From: Chara braunii
Lineage: Eukaryota > Streptophyta > Charophyceae > Charales > Characeae
DNA: 29,949 nucleotides
Direction: 5' to 3'
Assembly: GCA_003427395.1 (NCBI GenBank)
Contig: BFEA01000624.1
Coordinates: 459,570-489,518, forward strand
Below the pieces are notes generated by a model. The model ran no database searches. It saw only the letters and a list, made by a program, of their open reading frames with translations, and had not been told where the DNA came from. Position numbers and translations under genes: made by a program. Below are positions 10,440 through 19,213 of the stretch, piece after piece. Within the stretch, counting starts at the first letter, position 1; every line of letters begins with the position of its first letter.

Positions 10440-11060
10440 TTTCTTTTATGCTGAGATTGCCCAAGATCTTGACCGGTCACTGCCGAGGACCTTGACCCGT
10501 TCCTTTTGCTCTGGGACTGTCGAGGACCTTGACCCATCAATTCTGTTTTCTTTTTGGTCTAGGAATGCACAGGACCTTAACCGGGATTTTTTTTGATGTG
10601 GCTGCTCAGGCGAATTAGATGAATCCGGGGCAATGTAAATACTATTTTATTTATTTTAGATCTTTTTAGATATTTTTTATTATGTTTCATTTTGCTCTGG
10701 GATTCCCCAGGACCTTAACCGGTCAATTCTGTTTTTCTTTTGCTATGGGATTGGCGAGGACCTTGACCGGTCAATTCTATTTTCTTTTTGCTCTAGGAAT
10801 GCTTAGGACCTTGACCGAGACTTTTCTGAATGGCTTCCCATACGAATTAGGTGAATCATGGGCACTTTGGTTGGTAACACAAGTTTTCTGTTCTTATTGC
10901 TCTGGGATTGTCGAGGACCTTGACCAATCAATTTTGTTTTCTTTTTGATCTAGGAATGCCCAAGACCTTGACCGAGATTTTTTTGGATGTTGGCTTCCCA
11001 AGACATTTAGGTGAATCCTCTGTGGTTTGGCTGGTAACACAAGTTTTCTGTTCTTACATT
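10440..11060. repeat. Nested minisatellite with AGGACCTTGACCGGTCAATT core
   Basis: About nine imperfect copies of a ~48-bp unit, GCTCTGGGATT.TCGAGGACCTTGACC then TTCTGTTTTCTTTTTG, occur at 10460-10970. They are grouped into three larger blocks. Each block ends with CTTGACCGAGA(T/C)TTTTTTG and a GCGAATTAG.TGAATC-like tail, and two blocks share GGTAACACAAGTTTTCTGTTCTTA (10874-10897 and 11033-11056). It begins just after the DUF7869 gene and may be part of that element's 3' region. Confidence 0.75.
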
Positions 11061-12463
11061 TGAGTTGTATTCATGAAACTGAATTTTCATTTATCTTTTT
11101 TTTAAATTCTTTTATGCTAGACGAGAACAATCTTTTTATATTCAAGGTGTAAAACTAAGTATTGCGTCATGATCTTAATAGTCTAGTCCAGTTCAGGACA
11201 CTCGCCTATTGGACGAGGTCATTTCCGACAGTCGTTATCAGGTCTAGGTGAGTGGTTCAAGTTCGGTGCATTGCTTGTATGATCCAACACAGCCCCTGCA
11301 TCTTTCTTCACGCCACAATCTGAGGTTCAAGACTGCTTGCAAGTAATCACAATCATATTTAGAAAATAAATATTTTCTCGAGATTTATGCTTAACATTTA
11401 ACAAAATAAATACTTTTTTGGTTTCATGCTTGAAAGGATGTTGTTTACATTTGAGATATATGATACTTTTACGTAATGAAATTTTCGACTTCTTTCTTTT
11501 TTCCCAAAGAAATAATATTCTTCAAATTTTGTGTGCAAAAGGGTGCAAAGTCCAGTTTTCAAAAGCAGTCCACCTTTCACCAATTCCTTGTTTAGGACAG
11601 TAGGGGACGGGGGAAGGAGGGACAGGGTAGGGGTGATCCAAAAAATGGGAGTGATTCTAGAACTAGGGGATGAGGGATAGGATAAGAAGGGAGGGGACAT
11701 GGGTTAATTAGAGTAGTAAGGGGGTTGATAGGGCTGCTTTTCGGAGCATTGGCTGGAGCTTCTCATGGGAGGAGTAGGCCGTGGGCAGAACAGTTGGATA
11801 AAGTGTTTGGGTTAGTAGTAGGTGATGGAAATTTGGGTCTTTGTTTAGATATTGGTTACTTGATGAGTTGTTGGGAGTAACTCCCACTGAACCTAAGCCA
11901 GGTGATGGTCCTGGTAGTCCAGTCTGAGTCGTTCCGGGTTGTTTGTGAGGTATTTCCGGCCTCAAGCGGTTTTTTGTAATGGAATCCTTGTTTTTTTCCA
12001 AAAAAAGAAAAAAGAAAAAAAAAGAATCACGCACACATGACGACGCAGGAGGGTCACAATCAGGAAAACAGGACAGTGTGAGGAAAAGAGCTTCCTCTTG
12101 AATGCACCTATCCACTAAATGTTGCCAAATTCAACTACTCGTGTGAAAGTACTACCTGTTGGCTGGACGACAGACTCGTTGCTCCGTTTGCAGAATCGGG
12201 CTTCGGACGATACGGCACTATGATACATCAGAAGCCAGGCTCATTATGTCAATAAAAGTTGTCGTTCCGTGAGCAATCGTCTTTGAGCTGGCTACCAAGA
12301 GAAAAAAATGAGAGCTAGCTCAACGAAAGGGCGCATGGGTAGGGGACGTTCTATTTGAGAAAAAGGCATTTTACTCTGGTTTCCAATATTAAAACAAACA
12401 AGAAAAGGAAATTAAATTTTCTTTCCTCCAATACTCCCGTGGATTCCAAGGGACATCTAGCAT
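11061..12463. other. Non-genic stretch between repeat array and MITE cluster
   Basis: AT-rich, with no gene I can support. On the plus strand, 11725-11872 reads IGLLFGALAGASHGRSRPWAE, weakly like the end of an ADP-ribosylglycohydrolase. It is followed by sequence ending in TTTTTTGTAATGGAATCC and an A-rich tract (12000-12022), which resembles the 3' end of a retroposed transcript. None of this is strong enough to name. Confidence 0.3.
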
Positions 12464-12551
12464 CTTCGAGGTCCCGCCCTGTCACATGTGATTGAATGCT
12501 CAGCGTTGAGGTAGCTCAACGCTGCTAGTGGGACAGGGCCCCAGGGGTCCC
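12464..12551. mobile_element. Small foldback element related to the 19.5-kb hairpin MITE
   Basis: The core is a perfect hairpin AGCGTTGAG-GTAG-CTCAACGCT (12502-12523). It is flanked by CTGCTAGTGGGACAGGGCCCC on the right and GGTCCCGCCCTGTC on the left. The string GCTGCTAGTGGGAC also ends the large hairpin at 19479-19652, and the outward CAGCGTTGAG matches as well. This is probably a shrunken member of the same family. Confidence 0.55.
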
Positions 12552-13092
12552 CTGTATAAGCCTTAGGAGTAGCGGTGAGTAGGTAGTGAAGGTGAATTGA
12601 AAGTATTTGAAAGATGATGAACGATTTGAGAGAAGAATATAGCATAGTTTAAAAGAGATAAAAATAAAAGATTGGGGAATTTTTCCAAATGCCCCTAAAC
12701 TTTACATTTGTTTGCCATTTGCCCCTCTGACTGCCGACTTACCCAGATATGGCCCTGGACCTCTGAAGTTCCGTGCAGGCCCCTGTCAGTGAGGGGCGCA
12801 ACGTTTTGGAATGCCCCTGGACCGGCGGTCCTATTTACCCTGCTGCCTGTCCGACTCGTCCTTCTGTGTGGGGTGCATCTTCCTGAGATGCCCCCTAGTA
12901 GGGAGGCGCTAAGAATTTGAATTCGAACCCCATATTTTTCCAGGCCGCCGTGCAGAAAAAAGGGCTGCACTTCATGTCGTGTCCGCTGCTGCAATCCACT
13001 GTGTAGTGCATTCTTCAGCTACTGCGACCCACTGCCGCCTTGGCCGTCCGCGGAGTACGTTGGCGAAGGTCAGTGTTCCTCCCCTTGTTCCA

Positions 13093-13094
<2 letters not shown>

Positions 13095-13183
<89 letters not shown>

Positions 13184-13184
13184 N

Positions 13185-13227
<43 letters not shown>
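13095..13227. repeat. Compound (CT)n-(CA)n microsatellite
   Basis: A CT tract at 13095-13139 passes directly into a CA tract to 13226, broken only by AGTN at 13181-13184. Open frames through it (LSLSLS, THTHTH) are artefacts. The ambiguous base is probably a slippage error in sequencing. Confidence 0.97.
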
Positions 13228-13228
<1 letters not shown>

Positions 13229-13917
13229 GTCACGCAAAAAAAAAAAAAGAAAAAAAAAGTTCCCCTGTAGCACCCCTCCGAGGGCCAGGGGCAGCAACGG
13301 CCAGAAGGGCATACCGAACCGAAAAGATGCACAGTACTGGTAGGGGCATATGGAAAATTACTGTGCCTGTACTGAACGGCTATCCGGGGTGGGGGCAAAC
13401 TGGAAATTGGGACGAGTACCGGTAGGGGCATATTGAAACTGTCTCAGGCCCAAACTATGCCAGGTTTTTTTTGGAAACTTGAATCACTGTCAGAGGGGCA
13501 AATCAGGGTAAGTCGGCCGTCGGAGGGGTAAATCGCATATAAACCATACATGCTGCGCATTGCCATGCGCTGCAACGCGCACAACGCGCGCACATGGCAT
13601 GCGGCGCATTGTGAAATCGGGGGGTCACAAAAAAAAAACGAAAGTTGGGGGGGGGGGTTGCAAGGCCGGCAGGCACTTCGCGCCGCCGGGTTACGAAAAA
13701 AGAAAAAAAAAAATTGAGGCCGCGCAGGGCCCCGCAGTTTTCTTTTTGAGGCAGCGAGGGGCCGACGCTCGCAGCAGCGGGAGGAGGCAAAAACGTGGCA
13801 GTGTATATGTCGAAAACGACAAGAACTCAGTGCTTTTGCAAAAAGAAAAAGAGAACCAGAGACTTACCTTTTATACCCGAGCAGAATGTGTCAGAAAGTG
13901 ACAGAAGCTTGAAACCG

Positions 13918-14022
13918 TTGGTGAGTGGGTGCCTCCACTACACATGCCACGAAATCTGCTGAAACTTGAAACCGCTCGCCGGATTTCCTGGCACGCGTAG
14001 TGGAGAGAGCCCCACTCACCAA
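13918..14022. repeat. Foldback palindrome, ~37-bp arms
   Basis: TTGGTGAGTGGG at 13918-13929 mirrors CCCACTCACCAA at 14011-14022. The arms continue through CCACTAC and TGCCACGAAATC on the left and GGATTTCCTGGCA and GTAGTGG on the right. It lies inside the hAT-like element and touches the next palindrome. Confidence 0.8.
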
Positions 14023-14240
14023 ATGTGCAAAATGAGAATGAATCTTCCCCTAGAATACGGGAAGATACACAGCCATATTTTTTGTCTTCTGTGTATGTGG
14101 TGCGTAGTCGGGCGAGGCCCATGCCCGATGCCCGTTATAGGGTCGCGCTCAACTACTCACCACATGCACAAAAGACAAAAAATATGGCTGTGTATCTACC
14201 CATGTCCTAACCGAAGATTCATTCTCATTTTGCACATTTG
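14020..14240. mobile_element. Large hairpin MITE (~100-bp arms) abutting the assembly gap
   Basis: The left end CAAATGTGCAAAATGAGAAT (14020 on) is exactly mirrored by the right end ATTCTCATTTTGCACATTTG (14221-14240). The arms continue through AGATACACAGCCATATTTTT on the left and its mirror on the right, to a short loop near 14110-14145. It stops exactly where the N gap begins, so its right flank and any target duplication are not visible. Near-perfect hairpins of this size often break assemblies. Confidence 0.85.
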
Positions 14241-14708
14241 NNNNNNNNNNNNNNNNNNNNNNNNNNNNNNNNNNNNNNNNNNNNNNNNNNNNNNNNNNNN
14301 NNNNNNNNNNNNNNNNNNNNNNNNNNNNNNNNNNNNNNNNNNNNNNNNNNNNNNNNNNNNNNNNNNNNNNNNNNNNNNNNNNNNNNNNNNNNNNNNNNNN
14401 NNNNNNNNNNNNNNNNNNNNNNNNNNNNNNNNNNNNNNNNNNNNNNNNNNNNNNNNNNNNNNNNNNNNNNNNNNNNNNNNNNNNNNNNNNNNNNNNNNNN
14501 NNNNNNNNNNNNNNNNNNNNNNNNNNNNNNNNNNNNNNNNNNNNNNNNNNNNNNNNNNNNNNNNNNNNNNNNNNNNNNNNNNNNNNNNNNNNNNNNNNNN
14601 NNNNNNNNNNNNNNNNNNNNNNNNNNNNNNNNNNNNNNNNNNNNNNNNNNNNNNNNNNNNNNNNNNNNNNNNNNNNNNNNNNNNNNNNNNNNNNNNNNNN
14701 NNNNNNNN
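14241..14708. other. Assembly gap (468 N)
   Basis: Unread bases inside the hAT-like element. Open frames spanning the gap are not real evidence of coding. Confidence 1.
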
Positions 14709-14900
14709 CACCGCGCACAGTGCGCAACCCTGTGCACCACCGCATCTCGGTGCGCTGTGCGCATGGTGCGCCCAGTGCGCGCGTGCGCGCACATGCGCGT
14801 GCAGTGCCCCTGATGGCATCCCGCATCGCGGACCGGGGCAGTGCGCGGCAACTATGATATAAACGCAAACTTCAGGGGCATTTCAAAAATTTCCCTAAAA

Positions 14901-15100
14901 ACTTTGCCCTCTATAGAGCAACTGGCATTGAGGAGGGCGTGGGTTCAGTCCCCACTGACTGGTCTGGTTGTTTCCTAGCTTGCTGTAGGAGGCTGGCACT
15001 TCTGAGGGCCACACCGCCGGAGAGCGATCTATTGCAGCCAGCAGGGCTCGGCTGCCTTTAGAGCGACTGGCCAGGCCACACCTCACTGAAGGGCTTTGGC
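14901..15100 (+). mobile_element. Possible tRNA-derived SINE
   Basis: TAGAGCAACTGG (14914-14925) matches an RNA polymerase III A box at 10 of 12 positions. GGTTCAGTCCC (14942-14952) resembles a B box. GTGGG-TTCAGTC-CCCAC (14939-14955) folds as a perfect T arm with a 7-base loop. The box spacing is shorter than in a true tRNA, and acceptor and anticodon stems are not clean, so this is a tRNA-like head rather than a tRNA gene. The following 130 bases are non-tRNA. No poly(A) end or target duplication was found. Confidence 0.35.
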
Positions 15101-15300
15101 TGGGCTATGTCGCCCATGCTGACGTGGTTGACACTTTGAGTAGGTCTATTGGTGGGAAAGCAGGAGACTGGTCGGCGGGTGAATGTCTATGTCCTATGTC
15201 TACACGTGGCGGACAACAGCGCCAACTGGCGCGGAGATGGCGTTGAAGGGGGATTCGGGGATTGGGGGATCTACGCGAAGGGGGATCTACAATGAGAGGC

Positions 15301-15378
15301 GGAAAAACAAACAAACAAAGAAACAAACAAACAAAGAAACAAAGAAACAAAGAAACAAACAAACAAACAAACAAACAA
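15301..15378. repeat. (AAAC/AAAG)n tetranucleotide microsatellite
   Basis: AAAC units alternate irregularly with AAAG over about 78 bases. Open frames through it give NKQTNK or FVCLF strings and are artefacts. Confidence 0.95.
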
Positions 15379-15544
15379 TGATAGGCGGAAAAGTGCTTGT
15401 CAACCCTGGAGGAGGGTGGGCAGGAGCTACCGCCGGAGCTCTTGCGGGTACTGTCTGAGGTTTGTTGGGGGGAGACCTGATTGGTTGGTTGGTTGAATGG
15501 CTGGACAGCATCTTCCAGCAAATGTTGGATATCATCTGAGCTTT

Positions 15545-15756
15545 TTAAACCACCAGTACTAGGACCAGCTATAGATGCCAGGCCTCGAAGCACCCCGCGC
15601 ACCGAGTTCGTACGAACCGCCAGCGCGACTTTTCGTTTCATTTTTGGCTTGCGCTTCCAGCCATAATTGTGGTCCGGTACCCTGAAGCCCTAAAGATGCG
15701 ATGAGTTAACGGGTAAGCACTGCGGCCTATGTATGGGCCAAGTACTGGTGGCTTAA
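15545..15756. mobile_element. TTAA-flanked MITE, copy 2 (204 bp)
   Basis: The core is 15549-15752, flanked by TTAA at 15545-15548 and 15753-15756. The left end ACCACCAGTACTAGGACCAG and right end GGGCCAAGTACTGGTGGC are inverted repeats. It matches copy 1 (1370-1571) along its length: CAGCTAT.GATGCCAGGCCT at the left and GGTACCC..AAGCC then ATGTA.GGGCCAAGTACTGGT at the right, while the middle has diverged. The orientation is the same as copy 1. The right-terminal base pair differs between copies (T or C) while the TTAA is kept, which supports TTAA as target and not as part of the element. Confidence 0.85.
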
Positions 15757-16230
15757 GGAAGGGCCGGATCCTCTACTTGATGATGTTATTGATTGGACGC
15801 AGGCACATGACGTACTCATGCAGAAATGCTACGACCTTTTCAAGCAGGGACAAGCACTACTCAGTGACTATTTTACAGCAATTGCATCAATTCGGCGGTG
15901 ACATGACGAAAGGGCAGAATGAACTGCAGCATCTTGAAGCTCCGAAAATGTCCTAGTGTGACACACTTTTAGTTTGAAATATTAGCCAAGAAAAGACAAA
16001 GTGGCGCCGGTGTCATAGTGTCAGTTTTTAAAATGTGCAAGTTTAGCAGGGATCTGAAAAAAACTGTGCCAGTCATTCATTACCCGCAGGGGGGCTTGGC
16101 AGATTTAGGGGGGTCGCCTTTTTGGCTCCAATTCCGAGTCGGGAATTATTGCTAAAGTCGATTAATTATATTCTGAAGGACGGGAGTGCAGCTCCAACGC
16201 ACTTGCCCCGTTTTCTCTTTTTTTTTTGAC
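15757..16230. other. Non-genic stretch
   Basis: No gene, RNA or repeat boundary that I can support. It ends in a T tract (16219-16228) next to a foldback. Confidence 0.4.
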
Positions 16231-16232
16231 CC

Positions 16233-16303
16233 GCATCTGCCAACGTTTTGAATGCATGTGGGCAGGCAAGCTGTCCAGATGCATTCAAAATCTTGGCAGA
16301 TGG
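16233..16303. repeat. Foldback, ~29-bp arms
   Basis: CATCTGCCAACGTTTTGAATGCAT on the left mirrors ATGCATTCAAAATCTTGGCAGATG on the right with two mismatches. A ~12-base loop includes GGCAAGC. It is probably a small MITE or the two ends of a deleted element; a related ATACATTCAAAATG string occurs at 16459-16472. Confidence 0.75.
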
Positions 16304-16406
16304 CGAGTAGTTCATGCAATTAGGCCCGCCCTCCTTACAAGCCAAAGTTGAACACCAAGTTGAACAACACCGAAATCGGAATCAGATTGGAAGGCCATCG
16401 TTCCCC

Positions 16407-16560
16407 TCGCTCCACTGCACAATATTCTAAATGTATCTGGACCTCCCGGTGATGCCAATACATTCAAAATGATGATCCAGTCTGAAGTTCTGAGCGTATG
16501 TATGTTGCCAATTAACAGTCCAGATACATGCCATGCTGCATGTCGAGTAGTGGAGCGAGC
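16407..16560. mobile_element. Palindromic MITE with CTCGCTCCACT ... ATGTATCTGGAC arms
   Basis: CTCGCTCCACT near 16406-16416 and AGTGGAGCGAG at 16549-16559 are inverted, as are ATGTATCTGGAC (16431-16442) and GTCCAGATACAT (16518-16529). The paired blocks are in the same order and nearly the same spacing on both sides. No coding capacity. Confidence 0.6.
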
Positions 16561-16675
16561 TCCAAAGATTGTCACCAAATTTTGTGCCAAGTCATATGAC
16601 CAACAAAATCACTTCTTTTTCTTTTTTTTTTTAATTTATTTGTGTCATCCTTATGCAGGGGCGAAGTTTCCAGGT

Positions 16676-16756
16676 GAATAGAAAGCCCGGTCATTACAGC
16701 CGTATTTGGTGCACTTTTCAGTCCAGATACAGCTATAACGACTGGGCATCCTATTC
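16676..16756. mobile_element. 81-bp palindromic MITE
   Basis: GAATAGAAAGCCCGGTCATT at the left pairs with a right end that reads GAATAGGATGCCCAGTCGTT inward. The arms run on through AGC.GTAT.TGG, about 34 bp in all. The core GGTCATTA.AGC.GT.TTTGG is shared with the MITE at 22404-22511, so both belong to one family or a shared end type. Confidence 0.7.
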
Positions 16757-16844
16757 GGGTGAAGATGGCGTAGTCTTCTCTGTATCGTTCCAATTTTACC
16801 TGATGTCCGAAAGGATGCAAAACAACTTCCCACTTGGCGGAATT

Positions 16845-17092
16845 TGGCCTCCTAGTTTTCTCCATAACTCCTTTTCAGAAAATTAAACCTTCCAATCTTG
16901 ACCTCTTCTCATCCAGACCGACAAAACGACTTCTCACTTGGCCAAATTCTGCCTCAATCACGGCCACATGCAGCCGAATTATTCTGCCTCAATCATGGCC
17001 AAATGCATCCAATTTCTCAGTTTAGGCCTACTAGTTTCTCCATATCAATTCCTTGAGAAAATAAAAAGCTTCCAATCTTGACCACTTCTTCC
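16845..17092. repeat. Diverged direct repeats (TTCCAATCTTGACC family)
   Basis: GGCCTCCTAGTTTTCTCCATA..(A/C)TTCC.. AAAT.AA..CTTCCAATCTTGACC occurs at about 16847-16902 and again at 17027-17083. Between them, TTCTGCCTCAATCACGGCCA (16946) and TTCTGCCTCAATCATGGCCA (16981) form a second, shorter duplication. No gene is apparent. Confidence 0.7.
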
Positions 17093-17561
17093 AGCCAGCA
17101 AGTTCTTCGTTCTCTGGGGCTCGGCCAGAGCGATGCAGCGAACACACACAAAAAAAAGTACATTAAATAAATATACAAACTATTAACACCAACAATTAGG
17201 GTTTTTCCACCCAATTTACAAAACCCCCACATCTGATGGACTTCCATAGAGCTACTTGGCTACCAGACAGAGCGGCCGGGGACCACATTTGTTAATTAAT
17301 TTTTGGGGTAACTTCGGCGCAGTCACGAAAACAGTTCGAAAACAGTTCGTAATTGCGCTTCAGGCAATCCCGCGAATACAACACACCCCCACGCGACCCC
17401 AGCGGACCCGAAACGTAGGTCATATACATTCAGCATTACCAGCCCTTTTGCCTCAAGTGCAATTGCAAACTCAATCCCTGACTGCGCCGTAGTTTTCTCT
17501 TAATTTTTTTATTTTAAATTTGATAAAGAATTTAGATGTGAACCTGAGGCAAAACTTCTTC
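17093..17561. other. Non-genic stretch
   Basis: No supported gene or RNA. AACAGTTCG is duplicated at 17330-17349; otherwise it appears unique. Confidence 0.4.
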
Positions 17562-17615
17562 GTCTTCTTCTTCTTCTTCTTCTTCTTCTTCTTCTTCTTC
17601 TTCTTCTTCTTCTTT
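17562..17615. repeat. (CTT)n microsatellite
   Basis: An almost pure CTT tract of about 17 units followed by a T-rich run. It is the complement of the GAA tract 370 bases downstream. Confidence 0.97.
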
Positions 17616-17982
17616 TTTATTTTTTTCTATTTGTTTATTTCCCTGGCCCTTGCATGGCTAGGCCACCTGGACAACCAAGGTGACCCGGCTGAAATAGAGA
17701 CATTAGTCACATTAATTGACATGATGATTAGCTCCTAATCATAGAACTTGAGAGGTCCCCCTTTTCCTCCAGAAAAAAACAAAAAAAAAAGAGAGGTCCC
17801 CCTTGCCCTTCTTCTTGTTCATGAACAGAGTGCCTGCGTCAGCTTACCAAAGAAAAGAAAAAAAAGAGGAAATGTTACGATCCAGGTCATTTCCCAAGTG
17901 CAAATTCACAATGAAAGACAATGCCGACCAATTGCGAAAGAAATGAAAGCACTTGCAAAGAGGTAAAGACCAGAGGAGAGAG

Positions 17983-18053
17983 AAAGAAGAAGAAGAAGAA
18001 GAAGACGAAGAAGAAGAAGAAGAAGAAGAAGAAGAAGAAGAAGAAGACGAAGA
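17983..18053. repeat. (GAA)n microsatellite
   Basis: GAA units with two GAC interruptions (18004 and 18047). It sits just upstream of the candidate exon at 18072 and could lie in a 5' untranslated region. Confidence 0.95.
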
Positions 18054-18071
18054 ATTACACCAGCAGGACCA

Positions 18072-18509
18072 ATGACAATTTCCCCCTTCTCTCTCCACCT
18101 TCCTCCTCCTCCAATCCGCCAATCTTATTCTTCTCTCAATAATAATAATAACAATGAATGGATGAACCAGAATCAAGATCCGAAGTTCCCCCTTACTGCT
18201 GACTCAACTCGACAACAACAACACCAACAACAAGCCCACCATAGCTATGGCTTCCCTCCTTCAGCCTTCCCTCTCATGCATAGGCTATGGCGGACTGATG
18301 AGGGCCCTGCCCTCCTGTACAAAAGACAACACAAAGCAGCTATGGTGCTGCCGATGTCCAAGGGACAACCCAAGAGCAGCTATGCCGCTGCTGACTGGTC
18401 CGCCATGCCTAACTCTGCCTCGAGCTTCCTTGGTGCAGCGCTACCCCAACTGGGGCCTTCCAGATGCAGCGCCCAACAAGGTGATGAAGACGGTGTCCAC
18501 CATAGCCAG
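18072..18509 (+). CDS. Candidate first exon, unrecognised protein
   Basis: An ATG at 18072 opens a frame whose first half is rich in N, Q, H and P (LNNNNNNEWMNQNQDPKF, then RQQQHQQQAHHSYGF), as in many plant regulatory proteins. At 18507-18511 the sequence is CAG|GTAAGT, a perfect consensus splice donor, which would close the exon in HHSQ. A second ATG at 18247 opens an alternative frame (MASLLQPSLSCIG) resembling a transit peptide start and passes the same donor. No acceptor or second exon could be identified downstream before the 19.5-kb MITE, and the downstream GC-rich sequence has no recognisable domain. The region may simply be compositionally open. This is the only place in the window where a host gene is even hinted at. 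Confidence 0.25.
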
Positions 18510-18513
18510 GTAA

Positions 18514-19111
18514 GTGCCTCGCCACTCTCCTACCATGGCCCCATCTTCCTCCTCCTCAAGCTGGACAGCTCGCCATAGCCAGGCTGAGCTCCAGCGGTCC
18601 CTTCTCCCTCCAAGCAGCGCTGTACCTCCAGCGCTGTGCTCCAGCAGCATGTCGCCAATCCTTGCACACCGCAAATGAGGAAGAGCTGTTTGCTCTTCCT
18701 GGAGATATAGCGGCCTACCGGCCTCCTGGGCGGTGACTTCCTAGGCTGAGCGGCCTCCCAGCAACCGGTACCTCCTCCCTTTCGGAGGGAAACATCATTG
18801 CAGGCTCTGCTATCCTCCGTACAGGCCCTAGACCCGGGCTACTTGGACTGGTACTGGCCTACCTCTAACCTACCGCTACTGGGCCTCTAAAATGCCAACT
18901 TTTTGTCTTCTTCTGCTCAGCCTCCAGTACCCGACACTCAATACCACTACTTGAGTGGTACCGGCCTACCTGCTCTTAGTGTCGCGACCTACCCCACCGC
19001 TACGTGAGTGTTTACCCCCCTGCAACCCTCACAGTCACGGCCACAGGGAAGTACCGGCCTGGCGGGGCCTTGCAACCAACAAGTACCCTTGCGGGTCATA
19101 CACACACACCC
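18514..19111. other. GC-rich non-genic stretch
   Basis: Repeated short motifs (TACCGGCCT, TACTGGCCTACC, ACCGGCCTACCTGC) occur at 18716-18970, suggesting an eroded repeat. No domain-bearing ORF. Confidence 0.35.
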
Positions 19112-19213
19112 AACCGGCAAGCACTCAGACAGGCATGCAAACCAGTAGGCACGCACATACACAACCGGCAAGCACTCAGACAGGCATGCAAACCAGCAGG
19201 CACGCACACACAC
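19112..19213. repeat. 51-bp tandem duplication
   Basis: Two copies start with AACCGGCAAGCACTCAGACA at 19112 and 19163, differing at only a few positions. CA-rich ends suggest slippage origin. A stretch to 19478 follows without a supported gene. Confidence 0.95.

Larger units (their letters stand above)
13537..14864. mobile_element. hAT-like nonautonomous element with 8-bp target duplication
   Basis: The element proper is 13545-14856, flanked by perfect 8-bp direct repeats ATATAAAC (13537-13544 and 14857-14864). The ends are imperfect TIRs: left CATACATGCTGCGCATTGCC against right (inward) CATAGTTGCCGCGCACTGCC, 16 of 20 identical. Both subterminal regions (13545-13615 and 14709-14850) are packed with TGCGCA, GCGCGC and GTGCGC motifs; such repeats are the usual transposase binding sites in hAT elements. 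Removing it restores the right arm of the surrounding MULE-like TIR. No transposase is visible, but 468 bases are unread (N), so coding remnants could be hidden. The superfamily is inferred from the 8-bp duplication and CA...TG ends. Confidence 0.8.
12665..14904. mobile_element. Mutator-like (MULE-like) nonautonomous TIR element
   Basis: The left end (12674) reads GGGGAATTTTTCCAAATGCC; the right end (to 14895) read inward is GGGAAATTTTTGAAATGCCC. The arms continue for roughly 90 bp: left GACTGCCGACTTACCC at 12728-12743 pairs with a right-arm stretch reading GACGGCCGACTTACCC at 13507-13522. The right arm is split by the hAT-like insertion at 13545-14856. The flanks TAAAAGATT (12665-12673) and TAAAAACTT (14896-14904) match at 7 of 9 bases, consistent with an eroded 9-bp target duplication. 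Long TIRs starting with G and a 9-bp duplication are typical of Mutator-like elements. The interior carries CT/CA microsatellites and repeated ATTTGCCCC / AGGGGCATA motifs but no transposase. Confidence 0.75.

Noticed and set aside
11170-11275. tRNA-like stretch (GACACTCGCCT..GACGAGGTC and GGTTCAAGTTC)
   Set aside because: The anticodon-arm and B-box-like parts are too far apart, and no acceptor stem pairs. At best it is an old SINE scrap.
11700-11875. Plus-strand frame resembling the C-terminus of an ADP-ribosylglycohydrolase (LLFGALAGASHG)
   Set aside because: Only about 15 residues look similar, upstream exons are not visible, and the frame stops soon after. The match is too weak to call.
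12979-13431. ORFs with LSLSLS and THTHTH strings
   Set aside because: They are translations of the CT/CA microsatellite.
13966-14868. Long open frames of 190-298 codons
   Set aside because: They run through 468 unread bases; the readable parts are hairpin and GC-repeat DNA.
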